Source: Opitutia bacterium (GTDB lineage: Bacteria; Verrucomicrobiota; Verrucomicrobiia; Opitutales; Opitutaceae). Taken from it: a stretch of DNA of 64,000 nt. The translations under genes and the position numbers were made by a program. Below, piece after piece: positions 17,275 through 24,676 of this stretch. Position 1 is the stretch's first letter; each line of letters starts with the position of its first letter. The stretch lies in NCBI GenBank assembly GCA_016190985.1, contig JACPPI010000027.1, positions 1 to 64,000 on the forward strand, read 5' to 3'. The notes under the pieces are model-generated. The model searched no databases. It was not told where the DNA came from and was given only the letters and a program-made list of their open reading frames with translations.

Positions 17275-17419
17275 AGGGGAAGGAAGAATGAAAGTGACCC
17301 GCCTACGCCTTTGGAAGCTTCGGCGAGGCAAGGATTGAAAGTGAAGGGATAGGCCCGGTCAGTGACAAGTGAAGAGCTGGGAGCGGATGAGACTGCCGAA
17401 GTGACATAGAGTTCAGAAG

Positions 17420-17520
17420 TTAGCCACGAAAAGTCGCCAAAAAACACAAAAACCAAGGCAAGCCGGTTGGGTTCGTGGACCGGTGCTTTTTCGTGTCTTT
17501 TTGTGAGTCTTTGTGGCTAA
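17420..17520. repeat. TTAGCCACGAAAAGTCGC-type element, inverted arms
   Basis: Left arm TTAGCCACGAAAAGTCGCC and right arm TTTTGTGAGTCTTTGTGGCTAA form an imperfect inverted repeat ending 8 bp before the ATG of the RF-like gene. AT-rich relative to surroundings. A related dispersed family is present at 8755. Confidence 0.65.
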
Positions 17521-17528
17521 ACAACAAC

Positions 17529-17936
17529 ATGGCTGATTTCCCAGACCTCGTGGAAGCGTCGCTGCGGGCGCGATTTGTCTCCCTCGGCGTGAAGCCGGCT
17601 GAGGTGGAGGAGCAGTTCATCCGCGGGGCCGGCGCCGGCGGGCAGAAGATCAACAAAACCTCGTCCACCGTCTGGCTGCAACACCGGCCGACCGGGGTGG
17701 AGGTGCGCTGCCAGCGCGAACGCAGCCAGGCGGTCAATCGTCTGCTCGCCTGGTCGGAACTGGCCGACAAGCTGGAGTGGCGCCGGGCCGGGGCGGCCAA
17801 CGCCGCCCAAGCCGCGCGCGAACTGGCCCGCCGGCAGAAGCGCCAGAAATCCCGCGGCCAGAAGGCGCGGATGATCGAGGCCAAGAAGCACCGCGCGAAG
17901 ATCAAAGCCAAGCGAACCTGCGGCTTTGAGGATTAA
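17529..17936 (+). CDS. Peptide chain release factor-like protein (GGQ domain; ArfB-like rescue factor)
   Basis: 135 residues. Contains the universally conserved GGQ loop (GAGAGGQKINKTSSTV, GGQ at about 37-39) that triggers peptidyl-tRNA hydrolysis, but no codon-recognition domain. The C-terminal half is very basic (ARRQKRQKSRGQKARMIEAK), as in ArfB-type factors whose tail enters the mRNA channel of stalled ribosomes. Likely role: rescue of stalled ribosomes. ATG at 17529 (MADFPDLVEASL) fits homologues; the longer track start reads through the upstream repeat. Single gene, converging with the RAYT gene. Confidence 0.88.
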   Translation: MADFPDLVEASLRARFVSLGVKPAEVEEQFIRGAGAGGQKINKTSSTVWLQHRPTGVEVRCQRERSQAVNRLLAWSELADKLEWRRAGAANAAQAARELARRQKRQKSRGQKARMIEAKKHRAKIKAKRTCGFED

Positions 17937-17941
17937 CCGGG

Positions 17942-17961
17942 GACGCGCCGCCCCCGGCGCG
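17942..17961. repeat. Hairpin behind the RAYT gene
   Basis: GACGCGCCG followed by CCCCC and GGCGCG: a GC hairpin in the 30-bp gap between the converging RF-like and RAYT genes. GACGCGCCG recurs at 18437 on the other side of the RAYT gene, also in a hairpin. Possible cognate REP pair lacking a GTAG-type head. Confidence 0.4.
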
Positions 17962-17966
17962 TTGGT

Positions 17967-18431
17967 TCAGACATGCAACTCGTGCAGCCGGCCTTTCCAT
18001 GGCCAGTCGAGCGGCGTGGGACAAAGGCCCTGGCGCACGGGATTCAGGGTGACGTAATCCCGTTTTTCCCGGTAGTTATCCGCGGAACGCAGGAAGCGGT
18101 CGAAATAGTCCCGTTGCCAGAGGGGAGGATTGAGCCCAAGGATGGGCGCGAGAGTGCGGCTGCCGATCGATTTCCATGTGCCCACCCACCTCGCCAGCGT
18201 TTTGGCTTCGGCTGAAGGTTGGGCAAAAAGATGAAGATGATCAGGCATCAAAAAGAAATCTCCCACGAACCAACCGTCGCAGCCCGGTGAGCGTTGCCAG
18301 ATCTTGGTCAAGGCATCCAGTGCCACTCGGCCGGCAAGCCAGGGGCGACGTTCATTCGTCACCACGGTCAGGAAAATCACCGGTTGACGGGAATATGACC
18401 GCAGGTGTGGCAGGTGGCGGTGGTCGGGCAT
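17967..18431 (-). CDS. REP-associated tyrosine transposase (RAYT, Y1_Tnp/IS200-like)
   Basis: 154 residues from ATG 18431 (MPDHRHLPHLRSYSRQPVIF). The HUH metal-binding motif is seen as MPDHLHLF near residues 62-69, and the catalytic Tyr region as NYREKRDYVTLNPVRQGL near 119-136. FLTVVTNERRPWLAG at the N-terminus is typical of this group. RAYTs are single-copy, domesticated relatives of IS200 transposases that nick and join single-stranded REP hairpins at a conserved tetranucleotide. No partner TnpB and no IS ends are seen. Short GC hairpins flank the gene. Many REP-like units lie elsewhere in the window and may be its substrates. Confidence 0.9.
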   Translation of the reverse strand: MPDHRHLPHLRSYSRQPVIFLTVVTNERRPWLAGRVALDALTKIWQRSPGCDGWFVGDFFLMPDHLHLFAQPSAEAKTLARWVGTWKSIGSRTLAPILGLNPPLWQRDYFDRFLRSADNYREKRDYVTLNPVRQGLCPTPLDWPWKGRLHELHV

Positions 18432-18475
18432 GACACGACGCGCCGAGGGCGCCGCATCCCCAGAAACTGCAATCG

Positions 18476-18991
18476 TCAGCCCGCGACCGGTGGCGGCGCG
18501 ATGACGGGCGGAGGCGTGGCGGCGGCCTTGAGCGCGGCGCGGAGCGCATTCGCGCCGCGGATCATGTAGAACAGCGCGAGGCCGTGGAAGGCGACCGACA
18601 TCCAATCCTGACCGAGGACATAAATTCCGGCGTCGAGGGTGTAGAGCGCGATGCCGGTCACAAAGGCCCAGAGGTGGCCCTTGCGGGAGAGGAAGCCGAA
18701 GCCGAAAAAGATGGCGAGGGCGAGGGCGTCGATGATGAAGGCGACAAGCTTCATCTCCTTGAAGATGGCATCGGCGACGAGGGTGAAGCCAAGGCCGATG
18801 ACGAAACTCCGATCCGCCCCCGAGTGCATCATGATGGTGTTGACGACGGAGAGACCCGCGATCCACCAAAACCAGCCCGCGCCGCTGAGGATGAGAGGAT
18901 CGGATTGCGCGACCAGCGCCCGGTTGATGGCGGGTGCGGCGGACTCAGAGGACCGGGCGGGGTCGGTTTTGGTGAACGGATTTTCGGCCAT
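18476..18991 (-). CDS. Hypothetical integral membrane protein
   Basis: 171 residues from ATG 18991 (MAENPFTKTDPARSS); the track start is a TTG further upstream. About four hydrophobic helices: FWWIAGLSVVNTIMM, SFVIGLGFTLVADAI, LVAFIIDALALAIFFGFGFL and LWAFVTGIALYTLDAG/VAFHGLALFYMI. Short proline-rich ends. No family is recognised with certainty. The RAYT gene follows 44 bp downstream on the same strand, but a functional link is unlikely. Confidence 0.75.
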   Translation of the reverse strand: MAENPFTKTDPARSSESAAPAINRALVAQSDPLILSGAGWFWWIAGLSVVNTIMMHSGADRSFVIGLGFTLVADAIFKEMKLVAFIIDALALAIFFGFGFLSRKGHLWAFVTGIALYTLDAGIYVLGQDWMSVAFHGLALFYMIRGANALRAALKAAATPPPVIAPPPVAG

Positions 18992-19078
18992 GGGAGGTGG
19001 GGGTGTGTCGTCAGTCAAGCCGGTCGGCGCCGCGCTGGCGAGCCGGGAGTGTGTCGCGAAGAAGACTTAACCACTAAT

Positions 19079-19100
19079 GGATTCATCAAGGGATGAATCC
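19079..19100. repeat. Perfect small hairpin GGATTCATC/GATGAATCC
   Basis: 9-bp perfect stem with loop AAGG upstream of the membrane-protein gene, next to the word TTAACCACTAATGG typical of the AACCACGAATGG repeat family. Confidence 0.5.
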
Positions 19101-19111
19101 TTCCATTTGAG

Positions 19112-19224
19112 CTCCGGCTAATCGTCTCCGCCCCTGGGTTTCTGGGGCCGGCCAATCGCCGGCTGATTTCCCCGGTCTGCGATGGGCAGACCCCTAGGCC
19201 TAGCCCGGAGACGATAAGCCGGAG
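19112..19224. repeat. 113-bp inverted-repeat element with internal hairpins
   Basis: Arms CTCCGGCTAATCGTCTCCG (19112-19130) and its inverse with one mismatch (19206-19224). Between them lie GCCGGCCAATCGCCGGC-like and GGTCTGC/GGCAGACC hairpins. The region 18992-19266 holds no gene; the element could be a MITE-like insertion or a structured RNA. Confidence 0.65.
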
Positions 19225-19266
19225 GGGTGATCCAAAGTTTCGACTTTGGCGAAACTCATTGGTGGT

Positions 19267-19542
19267 TCACCTCAACTCCCGGGCGAAGCCGGCCACCGTG
19301 ATCACCACGCCGGCGACGAGGATGATATTGGCGAGCAGGCCGAGATTGCGCTCGAACCAGCCGGGCGGGCGCGCCAGCTCCTCGGTGAGAATGGCGTCGG
19401 CGGATTTGCGGGCGTCGATCCGGTGCTCCTTGCGGCGGGCGAGGTCGCGGCGGGCCTGGGAGGCGAAACCGCGCAGGATGACGCCGGCCATGACGAGGGT
19501 GACGCCGAGGGCCAGCAGGGTTTCGTGATCGGGGAGTTTCAC
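19267..19542 (-). CDS. Small membrane protein (two helices)
   Basis: 91 residues if translated from GTG 19542 (VKLPDHETLLALG); the ORF-track ATG lies in a dispersed repeat and is unlikely. Helix 1 ETLLALGVTLVMAGVILRGF, charged cytoplasmic loop with RRDLARRKEHRIDARKSADA, helix 2 GLLANIILVAGVVITVAGF. No family recognised. It is surrounded by repeat elements on both sides, and nothing in context suggests a role. Confidence 0.6.
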   Translation of the reverse strand: MKLPDHETLLALGVTLVMAGVILRGFASQARRDLARRKEHRIDARKSADAILTEELARPPGWFERNLGLLANIILVAGVVITVAGFARELR

Positions 19543-19565
19543 AGGTGTAGATGGAGATATTTTTT

Positions 19566-19692
19566 TGCCACGGATTGCACGGATTAACACTGATTGATCA
19601 CAAACAAGTCATCCTGAGCGATGCGAAGGATCCAGTATGATATCCTCGGGTGGTCGTATCGCTGGATTCTTCACTGCGTTCAGAATGACAAG
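19566..19692. repeat. CCACGGATT element joined to a TCATCCTGAGCG element
   Basis: 19567-19596: CCACGGATTGCACGGATTAA. 19606-19692: arms GTCATCCTGAGCGATGCGAA and TTCACTGCGTTCAGAATGAC, an imperfect long inverted repeat. The second type recurs at 28056 and 46924, and a related TCATTGCGAG form at 37859. Confidence 0.75.
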
Positions 19693-19713
19693 GCAGGGGG
19701 ATTGCGCTCGTGG

Positions 19714-20529
19714 TCAAATGGCCTGCACCGCATCGCCCACATGCACGGTGCCGCGCTTGGTCTCGTGGATCAGGTTGACGCCGAAGTTGACGTCGGTGGG
19801 ATTGTCGGGGTCGCGGCGGTAGGTGGCGAGGGTCTTGAGCGGCTCCTTGCCGCGCTCGGCCGTTTCCTGGTCGGTGGCCGTGATCGGGCAGCGGGCGCAA
19901 GGGCCGGCGTTGCGGAAGACAATTTCGCCGATGCGGATCTTCGTCCACGCATCCTCGGCGAAGGCGGCGCAGCCGGCGACGACGAGGTTGGGGCGGAACC
20001 GGTTCATCGGCAGCGGCTGCTTCAGGCGGGAGTTCAGGTCGGCGAGCGAGGCCTCGCTGACGACGAGGAAAGGGTAGCCGTCGGCAAAGCTGACAACGTC
20101 GCCCGGCTGCGCCGTGGGTTTGACTATCGGCCGCTGGAAGGTGCCGCCCATGCGCACCAGGCGTAGCGATCCACCGAGGAAGCCGCTGAGCCATTCCGCG
20201 GCCTCGTCGCCGCAGTCGTCGGCGGCCGTGGTGCTTTTCCAGACGGTAATGCGGCGCTGGATCGAGGCGTGAGGCGTGGGGCTTGAGGCGCGAGGCACAG
20301 AAATCGAACCATGTTTGGGAGCGGAGAGGATGAGCGTGTCCGGCGTCAGTGAGGTTTCGATCAGCGCCATGCGCGGGTGGCTGCGCTGGGTGAGAAAGAG
20401 CCCGTCGGCTTCGTTCACGACCATGAAGCGCCGGTCGCCGATCAAGCCGTAATCATCCAACCCCGCCGAAGGCACGGCCAGGCCACGGCAAGATTTGACC
20501 GGATGGATGAACAGACCGGAGAGATGCAC
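19714..20529 (-). CDS. MOSC-domain protein (YcbX-like)
   Basis: 271 residues from the GTG at 20529 (HLSGLFIHPVKSCRGLAV), which matches the conserved N-terminal MOSC_N beta-barrel start; upstream residues of the track ORF look non-coding. The MOSC part follows with NRFRPNLVVAGCAAFAEDAW, the conserved molybdenum-binding cysteine region GPCARCPITATDQETAERGKEPL and NFGVNLIHETKRGTVHVGD. YcbX-type proteins are molybdenum cofactor enzymes reducing N-hydroxylated compounds. Oddity: near residue 82 the stretch RASSPTPHASIQRR is encoded by a degenerate GAGGCGTGAGGCGTGGGGC tandem inserted in frame. Confidence 0.85.
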   Translation of the reverse strand: MHLSGLFIHPVKSCRGLAVPSAGLDDYGLIGDRRFMVVNEADGLFLTQRSHPRMALIETSLTPDTLILSAPKHGSISVPRASSPTPHASIQRRITVWKSTTAADDCGDEAAEWLSGFLGGSLRLVRMGGTFQRPIVKPTAQPGDVVSFADGYPFLVVSEASLADLNSRLKQPLPMNRFRPNLVVAGCAAFAEDAWTKIRIGEIVFRNAGPCARCPITATDQETAERGKEPLKTLATYRRDPDNPTDVNFGVNLIHETKRGTVHVGDAVQAI

Positions 20530-20651
20530 CGCCGGCAGAGAACCGCGCCGGATGCGCGGGCGCAAGCCGTGTTTGCCGGGCCGGGAGAGCGGTTGATGAT
20601 TTTGTAGCAAAAGCAGTGAAACCGCGGACCATGCGGACCGTCATACCACCC

Positions 20652-20984
20652 ATGAAAACAATAACCCTCCTGATCTCCCTGCTGGTCGCGGCGCCCGCGC
20701 TGCTGCTGGCGGCCGAACCCAAACACCCCATCCGCAACCGCGAAGAGCGCCAGCAAAACCGCATCGCCGACGGTGTGAAGTCCGGCGAGCTGACCCCGAA
20801 GGAGACCGCCCGGCTGGAGAAGCGCGAAGCGGAGCTGAGGAAGCAGATCAAGGACGAGCGCGCCGCCAACGGCGGCAAGCTGACGCCGAAGGAGCGCGCC
20901 GAGGTCGAGAAGGAACTCAACGGAATCAGCCGCCAGATCCACCGGCAGAAGCACGACGACCAGAAGGCACCGCCGGCGAAATAG
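20652..20984 (+). CDS. Hypothetical secreted protein, charged and helical
   Basis: 110 residues from ATG 20652 with a clear signal peptide (TITLLISLLVAAPALLLAAEP, cleavage after ALLLAA). The mature part is rich in Lys, Glu and Arg and almost entirely helical, with a duplicated phrase (GELTPKETARLEKREAELRK and GKLTPKERAEVEKEL). Periplasmic location is inferred. Function not recognised; such short repeats recur in secreted proteins of several Gram-negative phyla. Confidence 0.7.
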   Translation: MKTITLLISLLVAAPALLLAAEPKHPIRNREERQQNRIADGVKSGELTPKETARLEKREAELRKQIKDERAANGGKLTPKERAEVEKELNGISRQIHRQKHDDQKAPPAK

Positions 20985-21009
20985 GCGGGGTATTTATCTG
21001 TTCGATTTC

Positions 21010-21061
21010 TGGAGGGCTGGCCTCCCGGCCGGCCGTGGTCGGTCAAGAGACCGACCCTCCA
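21010..21061. repeat. REP pair with GGAG heads
   Basis: Left unit GGAGGGCTGGCCTCCCGGCC (+) and right unit on the minus strand GGAGGGTCGGTCTCTTGACC, whose stem GGTCGGTC/GACCGACC is perfect. The right head is 1 nt behind the stop codon of the TIGR03067 gene. Confidence 0.7.
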
Positions 21062-21409
21062 TTATTTCCGCTGGTAATTGGCGAGGTAAAGCTGCTCGCC
21101 GCCGCGGGTGTCGAATTTCTTCGGGCGGACGCCACCGAGGCCGTAACAGATGGAGAGCGTGTCGCCGGCGAACTTGTAGATGCCGGGGATGGACTTGCCG
21201 GCGTTGGGTCCGATCATGCCGGCGAGCGTCAGGTGACCGTCGGCCTCGACGGTGTAGGTGCCCTGGTCGGCGGTGACGCCGCCGAAGCGGACGGCGTATT
21301 CGCCGCCGACAAGTTCGATCTCCATCTTATCGAGCATCATCTTCGGCGCCTCCTCACCGTCCATCTCGGCATAGACAGGCTGCCAGCGGCCATCGAGAGA
21401 GGGGCTCAT
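21062..21409 (-). CDS. TIGR03067-domain protein
   Basis: 115 residues, a single lipocalin-like TIGR03067 domain as found mainly in Planctomycetes and Verrucomicrobia. Typical features: SLDGRWQPVYAEMDGEEAP at the start, KMEIELVGGEYAVRFGG in the middle, and GIYKFAGDTLSICYGLGGVRPKKF near the end. No signal peptide is visible, so cytoplasmic location is likely. Molecular function of the family is unknown. It starts 3 nt behind rmuC, so the two are probably co-transcribed. Confidence 0.8.
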   Translation of the reverse strand: MSPSLDGRWQPVYAEMDGEEAPKMMLDKMEIELVGGEYAVRFGGVTADQGTYTVEADGHLTLAGMIGPNAGKSIPGIYKFAGDTLSICYGLGGVRPKKFDTRGGEQLYLANYQRK

Positions 21410-21412
21410 GAC

Positions 21413-22729
21413 TCAGTTCACTTCGGAATCTGATGCCGGCAACGACTTCTTGGCCTTGGCCCCGAGTGTCTTCAAGTCCTCAACCTGTGACAAGAGATTG
21501 CCTGGACCGGTTTTTAATTTTCCGAGCGCTCCGTCGTAACTTTCGTGGAGACGCATGAGGTGTTTGCCGATTTCTTCCAGGTCGGCGAAAAGGCCGGCGA
21601 ATTTATCGTAGAGGAGTCCACCACGGGTGGCGATAGCTTGGACGTTTTTCGTCTGGCGATCTTGTGTCCAAAGGCTTTTCACAATTTTGAGTGTCACTAA
21701 GAGTGTAGGCGCGTTACAAAGAATGATACGACGAACGAACGCCCACTCGTAAAGTTCTGGGTCTTTTTCCAATGCGAGAATGAAAGCCGGCTCCAGTGGC
21801 ACGAACATGAAAACGTAGTCCGGGGTGATGAGCCTGCCGGTATCCTCGTATCGTTTAGCGCTCAGTTGCTCGATGTGTGTGCGGACGGCGCCGAGGTGCT
21901 CTTTCGTAGCGGCGAGCCGGGCAGAGTCGTCAGTGGCGTTCACGGCGCGTTCATAGGCGACTAGTGAAACTTTTGAGTCGATAATGAGGTGGCGTTGATC
22001 AGGCAGGCGTAGAATGACATCTGGACGGAGACGCCGTCCGTCATCAGTAGTGAGCGATTCTTGGACGAGGTAGTTCTCTCCTTTGACGAGGCCGGCGGAT
22101 TCCAAGAGACGATCTAGGATGAGTTCTCCCCATGTGCCGCGTGCCTGCGCCTGGCCTTTCAAGGCGGTCGTCAGATTACGGGCTTCATCAGTGATGCGAG
22201 TATTGAGCAAGCGGAGCTGCTCGATCTGGGCCTTGAGCGCGGAACGATCATCACTCTCGGTTTTGTAAACGGTGTCAACGCGTTCGCGGAAATCCGCGAG
22301 TTGCTGGCGTAGCGGGTGGAGCAGAGCTTCGACTTGGGCTTTATTGTGATCGGTAAATTTGGCGGATTTTTCATCTAGGAGTTTCGCAGCTATGGCTTGG
22401 AACTCGGTTTGGAGGGTAGTTTTTAGTTTCTCGGCATCGGCTAGATAGCGGGCAGCGAGCGCTTCACGTTCGGCGAGGCGTTCGTCGGCATTGGCAAGAC
22501 GGGTCGCCGAGGTAGCACGTTCGGTCGCGAGTTCAGCGGTTAGCCGGGAATTGATAGATGAGAGTTGAGAGAACTCTGAACGGGCAGCTGTGAGCTCGGC
22601 TGTGAGGCGTGCTTGGTCGGCACGGGTGGTGTTGAGTTCAGTGACAAAAGCCGAAGTGCCCGCGCGAAACCATAACCAGGCCAAGACGGCGCCGGTGGCG
22701 AGGCCGATGAGGATGAACACGATCTCCAT
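21413..22729 (-). CDS. rmuC: DNA recombination protein RmuC
   Basis: 438 residues. N-terminal membrane anchor (EIVFILIGLATGAVLAWLWF), a long coiled coil (about 30-170), then the nuclease-fold core with ARGTWGELILDRLLESAGL, PDVILRLPDQRHLIIDSKVSL and YVFMFVPLEPAFILAL, all family signatures. RmuC limits recombination between inverted repeats, which is of interest in this repeat-rich genome. The gene is visibly less GC-rich and uses more A/T-ending codons than its neighbours, which hints at later acquisition. It forms a two-gene unit with the TIGR03067 gene. Confidence 0.93.
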   Translation of the reverse strand: MEIVFILIGLATGAVLAWLWFRAGTSAFVTELNTTRADQARLTAELTAARSEFSQLSSINSRLTAELATERATSATRLANADERLAEREALAARYLADAEKLKTTLQTEFQAIAAKLLDEKSAKFTDHNKAQVEALLHPLRQQLADFRERVDTVYKTESDDRSALKAQIEQLRLLNTRITDEARNLTTALKGQAQARGTWGELILDRLLESAGLVKGENYLVQESLTTDDGRRLRPDVILRLPDQRHLIIDSKVSLVAYERAVNATDDSARLAATKEHLGAVRTHIEQLSAKRYEDTGRLITPDYVFMFVPLEPAFILALEKDPELYEWAFVRRIILCNAPTLLVTLKIVKSLWTQDRQTKNVQAIATRGGLLYDKFAGLFADLEEIGKHLMRLHESYDGALGKLKTGPGNLLSQVEDLKTLGAKAKKSLPASDSEVN

Positions 22730-22755
22730 GGCGCCAACCTATGCCGCGAAAGTCG

Positions 22756-22777
22756 TCGCGAGCAAGCCCGCTCCCAC
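22756..22777 (-). repeat. Single REP unit, Pseudomonas-like (GTGGGAGCGGGCTTGC)
   Basis: Minus strand begins GTGGGAGCGGGCTTGCTCGC: GTGG head plus a CGAGC-type stem. It lies 3 nt behind the stop codon of the pseudokinase gene with the head facing that stop. One substitution away from the units in batD. Confidence 0.85.
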
Positions 22778-22780
22778 AAC

Positions 22781-24676
22781 TCAGGCGCTGGTGCGCAGCG
22801 GGCCGAAGGCGATCTGGATGTCGGTGCCCTTCATGCCGGGGCCGGCCTGGAGGATGCCGCCGTGGAGGCGGATAATTTCGCGGGCCAGGAAGACGGAGAG
22901 GCGGCCCTCGTTGGGGGTCGAGCCCGGGGAGGGCAGGGGCAGGGTGCCGTCGAGCTCGAGGCGCTTGCCCTCGATGGTGATGGCGGCGGTGCGCTGGTCG
23001 CCGGCGCCGGCGCTGCGCAGATTGAGGATGAGGCCCGCGGTGCCCTCGTCGGGCCGGTTGGCGGCGATGGCGTCAAAGATGGCGCCGAAGGCAAAGCGCA
23101 GGAGGTGGGGGTCGACCCGGAAAACCACGGATTCCTCGGCGAACCGGGTGGTGACGCCCCGCTCGGTGGCGACCTCGCTGAGGATGGCCTGGACGTCGGC
23201 CTCCTCGGGGGCGGGCTGGGCGATCTCGCCCAGCAGCATCGAGTGCGCGGCGAGGCGTTCGAGCTTCTCGACCTCGGCGGCGAGCGCGACGCCCGAGGCG
23301 AGAGTGGCGGCGCCGGGCGCCGGGGTGGCCGGCAGGGTCGCGGCCAAGGGCAAGGGATGCACCGTTCCGGCCTGCTGGCCGGCCGGTGTTAGTCCGGGCC
23401 GGTCGCCCGGCAAACGGGCGAGCAGCTGGGCGAAGGTGACGAGCGAGACGAGCGGGTTGGACAGCTCGTGGCTGAGGGTGAGGCCGAGGTTGCGGAACAG
23501 GACGCGGCGGTGCTGCTCGGCTTCGGCGCGGATGCGCTCGATCTCGGGGGCGGCCTCCTCCCAGCGCACCCAGACGCCGTCGATCTCGGGCACGGGGCCG
23601 GCGGCCACGCGGTAACGGTGGGGCGGGCGGGCATGCTGCTCGACCACGCGCTGCTCGTGCAGGGCCTCGTTGGCGATGGCGCGGACCTCGACGGGCAGGT
23701 CGGCGGCGGCGATCTCGGCGCGCGCCAGCACGCGGGAGCCGGGCAGGTATTTGGCGCGGAGCGCCGCGCGGGCCTCGATGCGCGCCAACTCCTCGAGCTG
23801 GGCGGAGCGTTCCAGACAGCGTTCGAGGAGGCGGCCATGGAGCACGGCGCGGAACTTGTCGCTGTCGCGATAGGCGGCGCCGTCGGCGCGCGGACCGAGG
23901 GCCATCCAGCCGAGCAGCTGGCCGGAGGCGTGCAGCGGGATCAGGAGCCGGGCGCCCCAGCTGTGCAGCTGCTGGCGGATGGGGGCGTCGAGCGCGGGGT
24001 CGTCGGGGCCGGCCCATTGCGAGGTGTCGAGCGCGGCGGGGTGGTCCTCCAGCCAGAGGGCGAGCGGGTGGCCGGCATCGCAGCGGTGGACCTCGTCGTC
24101 GGAGACAAACGCGTCGAGCTGGCGGAAGAAAAAGAGGACCCGCCCGGACTTCAGGATGTAGCGGCCGGCGCGGCGGAACTCGTCGAGCAGGCGGGTGCGG
24201 TCGCCGAGGTGGGTCAGGGCGCTCTCCAGGAAATCCCAGGACTCGACCGGCTCGGGGGCGGGGGTGGCGGGCGATTCGCGGGGGAACGGCGGTTCGCTGC
24301 GGCGGGTGCGCTCGCGCGTGGTGTGCAGCTGGGAATTCTTGTCGGCGATCTCCTCCATCAGGCCCACGGTCTCGGCGAGGCGGGCGCGGCTGTCGTCGTA
24401 GCTGAGGAAAAGCCGGGCGGCGCGGTTCTGCCGGGCTTGTTCAAAAGGGATGCTGTGGGGCTGGCCGACGAGGATGACGAGGGTGCCGGCGCCGCAGGCG
24501 AGGCGGGCGCGCGGGTCGTTGATGTCGGCGACCCAGACGCGCGCGCCGGGGCGCAGGAGATCGCGGGCCAGGTCGGCGGGCCGGGCGAAGACGGCGGGCT
24601 CGCGCGGGTGGAGCTGGCTCTTCCACGCGGCTTCGAGACCGGGATCGTTGGTGGTCAGGATGAGGGTGGCGGGCAT
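22781..24676 (-). CDS. Histidine-kinase-like protein with degenerate ATP-binding domain (pseudokinase)
   Basis: 631 residues, soluble. N-terminal receiver-like domain (about 1-115, VWVADIND at the strand that would carry the phospho-acceptor), a short linker, a GAF-like domain (about 150-300), then a dimerisation helix with an intact H-box (LSHELSNPLVSLVTF, about 415). The following catalytic domain lacks recognisable N, G1 and G2 boxes: the N-box position reads FGAIFDAIAANR and the G2 position EGRLSVFLAREIIRLHGG. It may therefore receive phosphate on its His rather than bind ATP. The start overlaps the upstream kinase gene by 22 nt, showing tight coupling. Family call is good; the pseudokinase status is my reading. 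Confidence 0.75.
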   Translation of the reverse strand: MPATLILTTNDPGLEAAWKSQLHPREPAVFARPADLARDLLRPGARVWVADINDPRARLACGAGTLVILVGQPHSIPFEQARQNRAARLFLSYDDSRARLAETVGLMEEIADKNSQLHTTRERTRRSEPPFPRESPATPAPEPVESWDFLESALTHLGDRTRLLDEFRRAGRYILKSGRVLFFFRQLDAFVSDDEVHRCDAGHPLALWLEDHPAALDTSQWAGPDDPALDAPIRQQLHSWGARLLIPLHASGQLLGWMALGPRADGAAYRDSDKFRAVLHGRLLERCLERSAQLEELARIEARAALRAKYLPGSRVLARAEIAAADLPVEVRAIANEALHEQRVVEQHARPPHRYRVAAGPVPEIDGVWVRWEEAAPEIERIRAEAEQHRRVLFRNLGLTLSHELSNPLVSLVTFAQLLARLPGDRPGLTPAGQQAGTVHPLPLAATLPATPAPGAATLASGVALAAEVEKLERLAAHSMLLGEIAQPAPEEADVQAILSEVATERGVTTRFAEESVVFRVDPHLLRFAFGAIFDAIAANRPDEGTAGLILNLRSAGAGDQRTAAITIEGKRLELDGTLPLPSPGSTPNEGRLSVFLAREIIRLHGGILQAGPGMKGTDIQIAFGPLRTSA

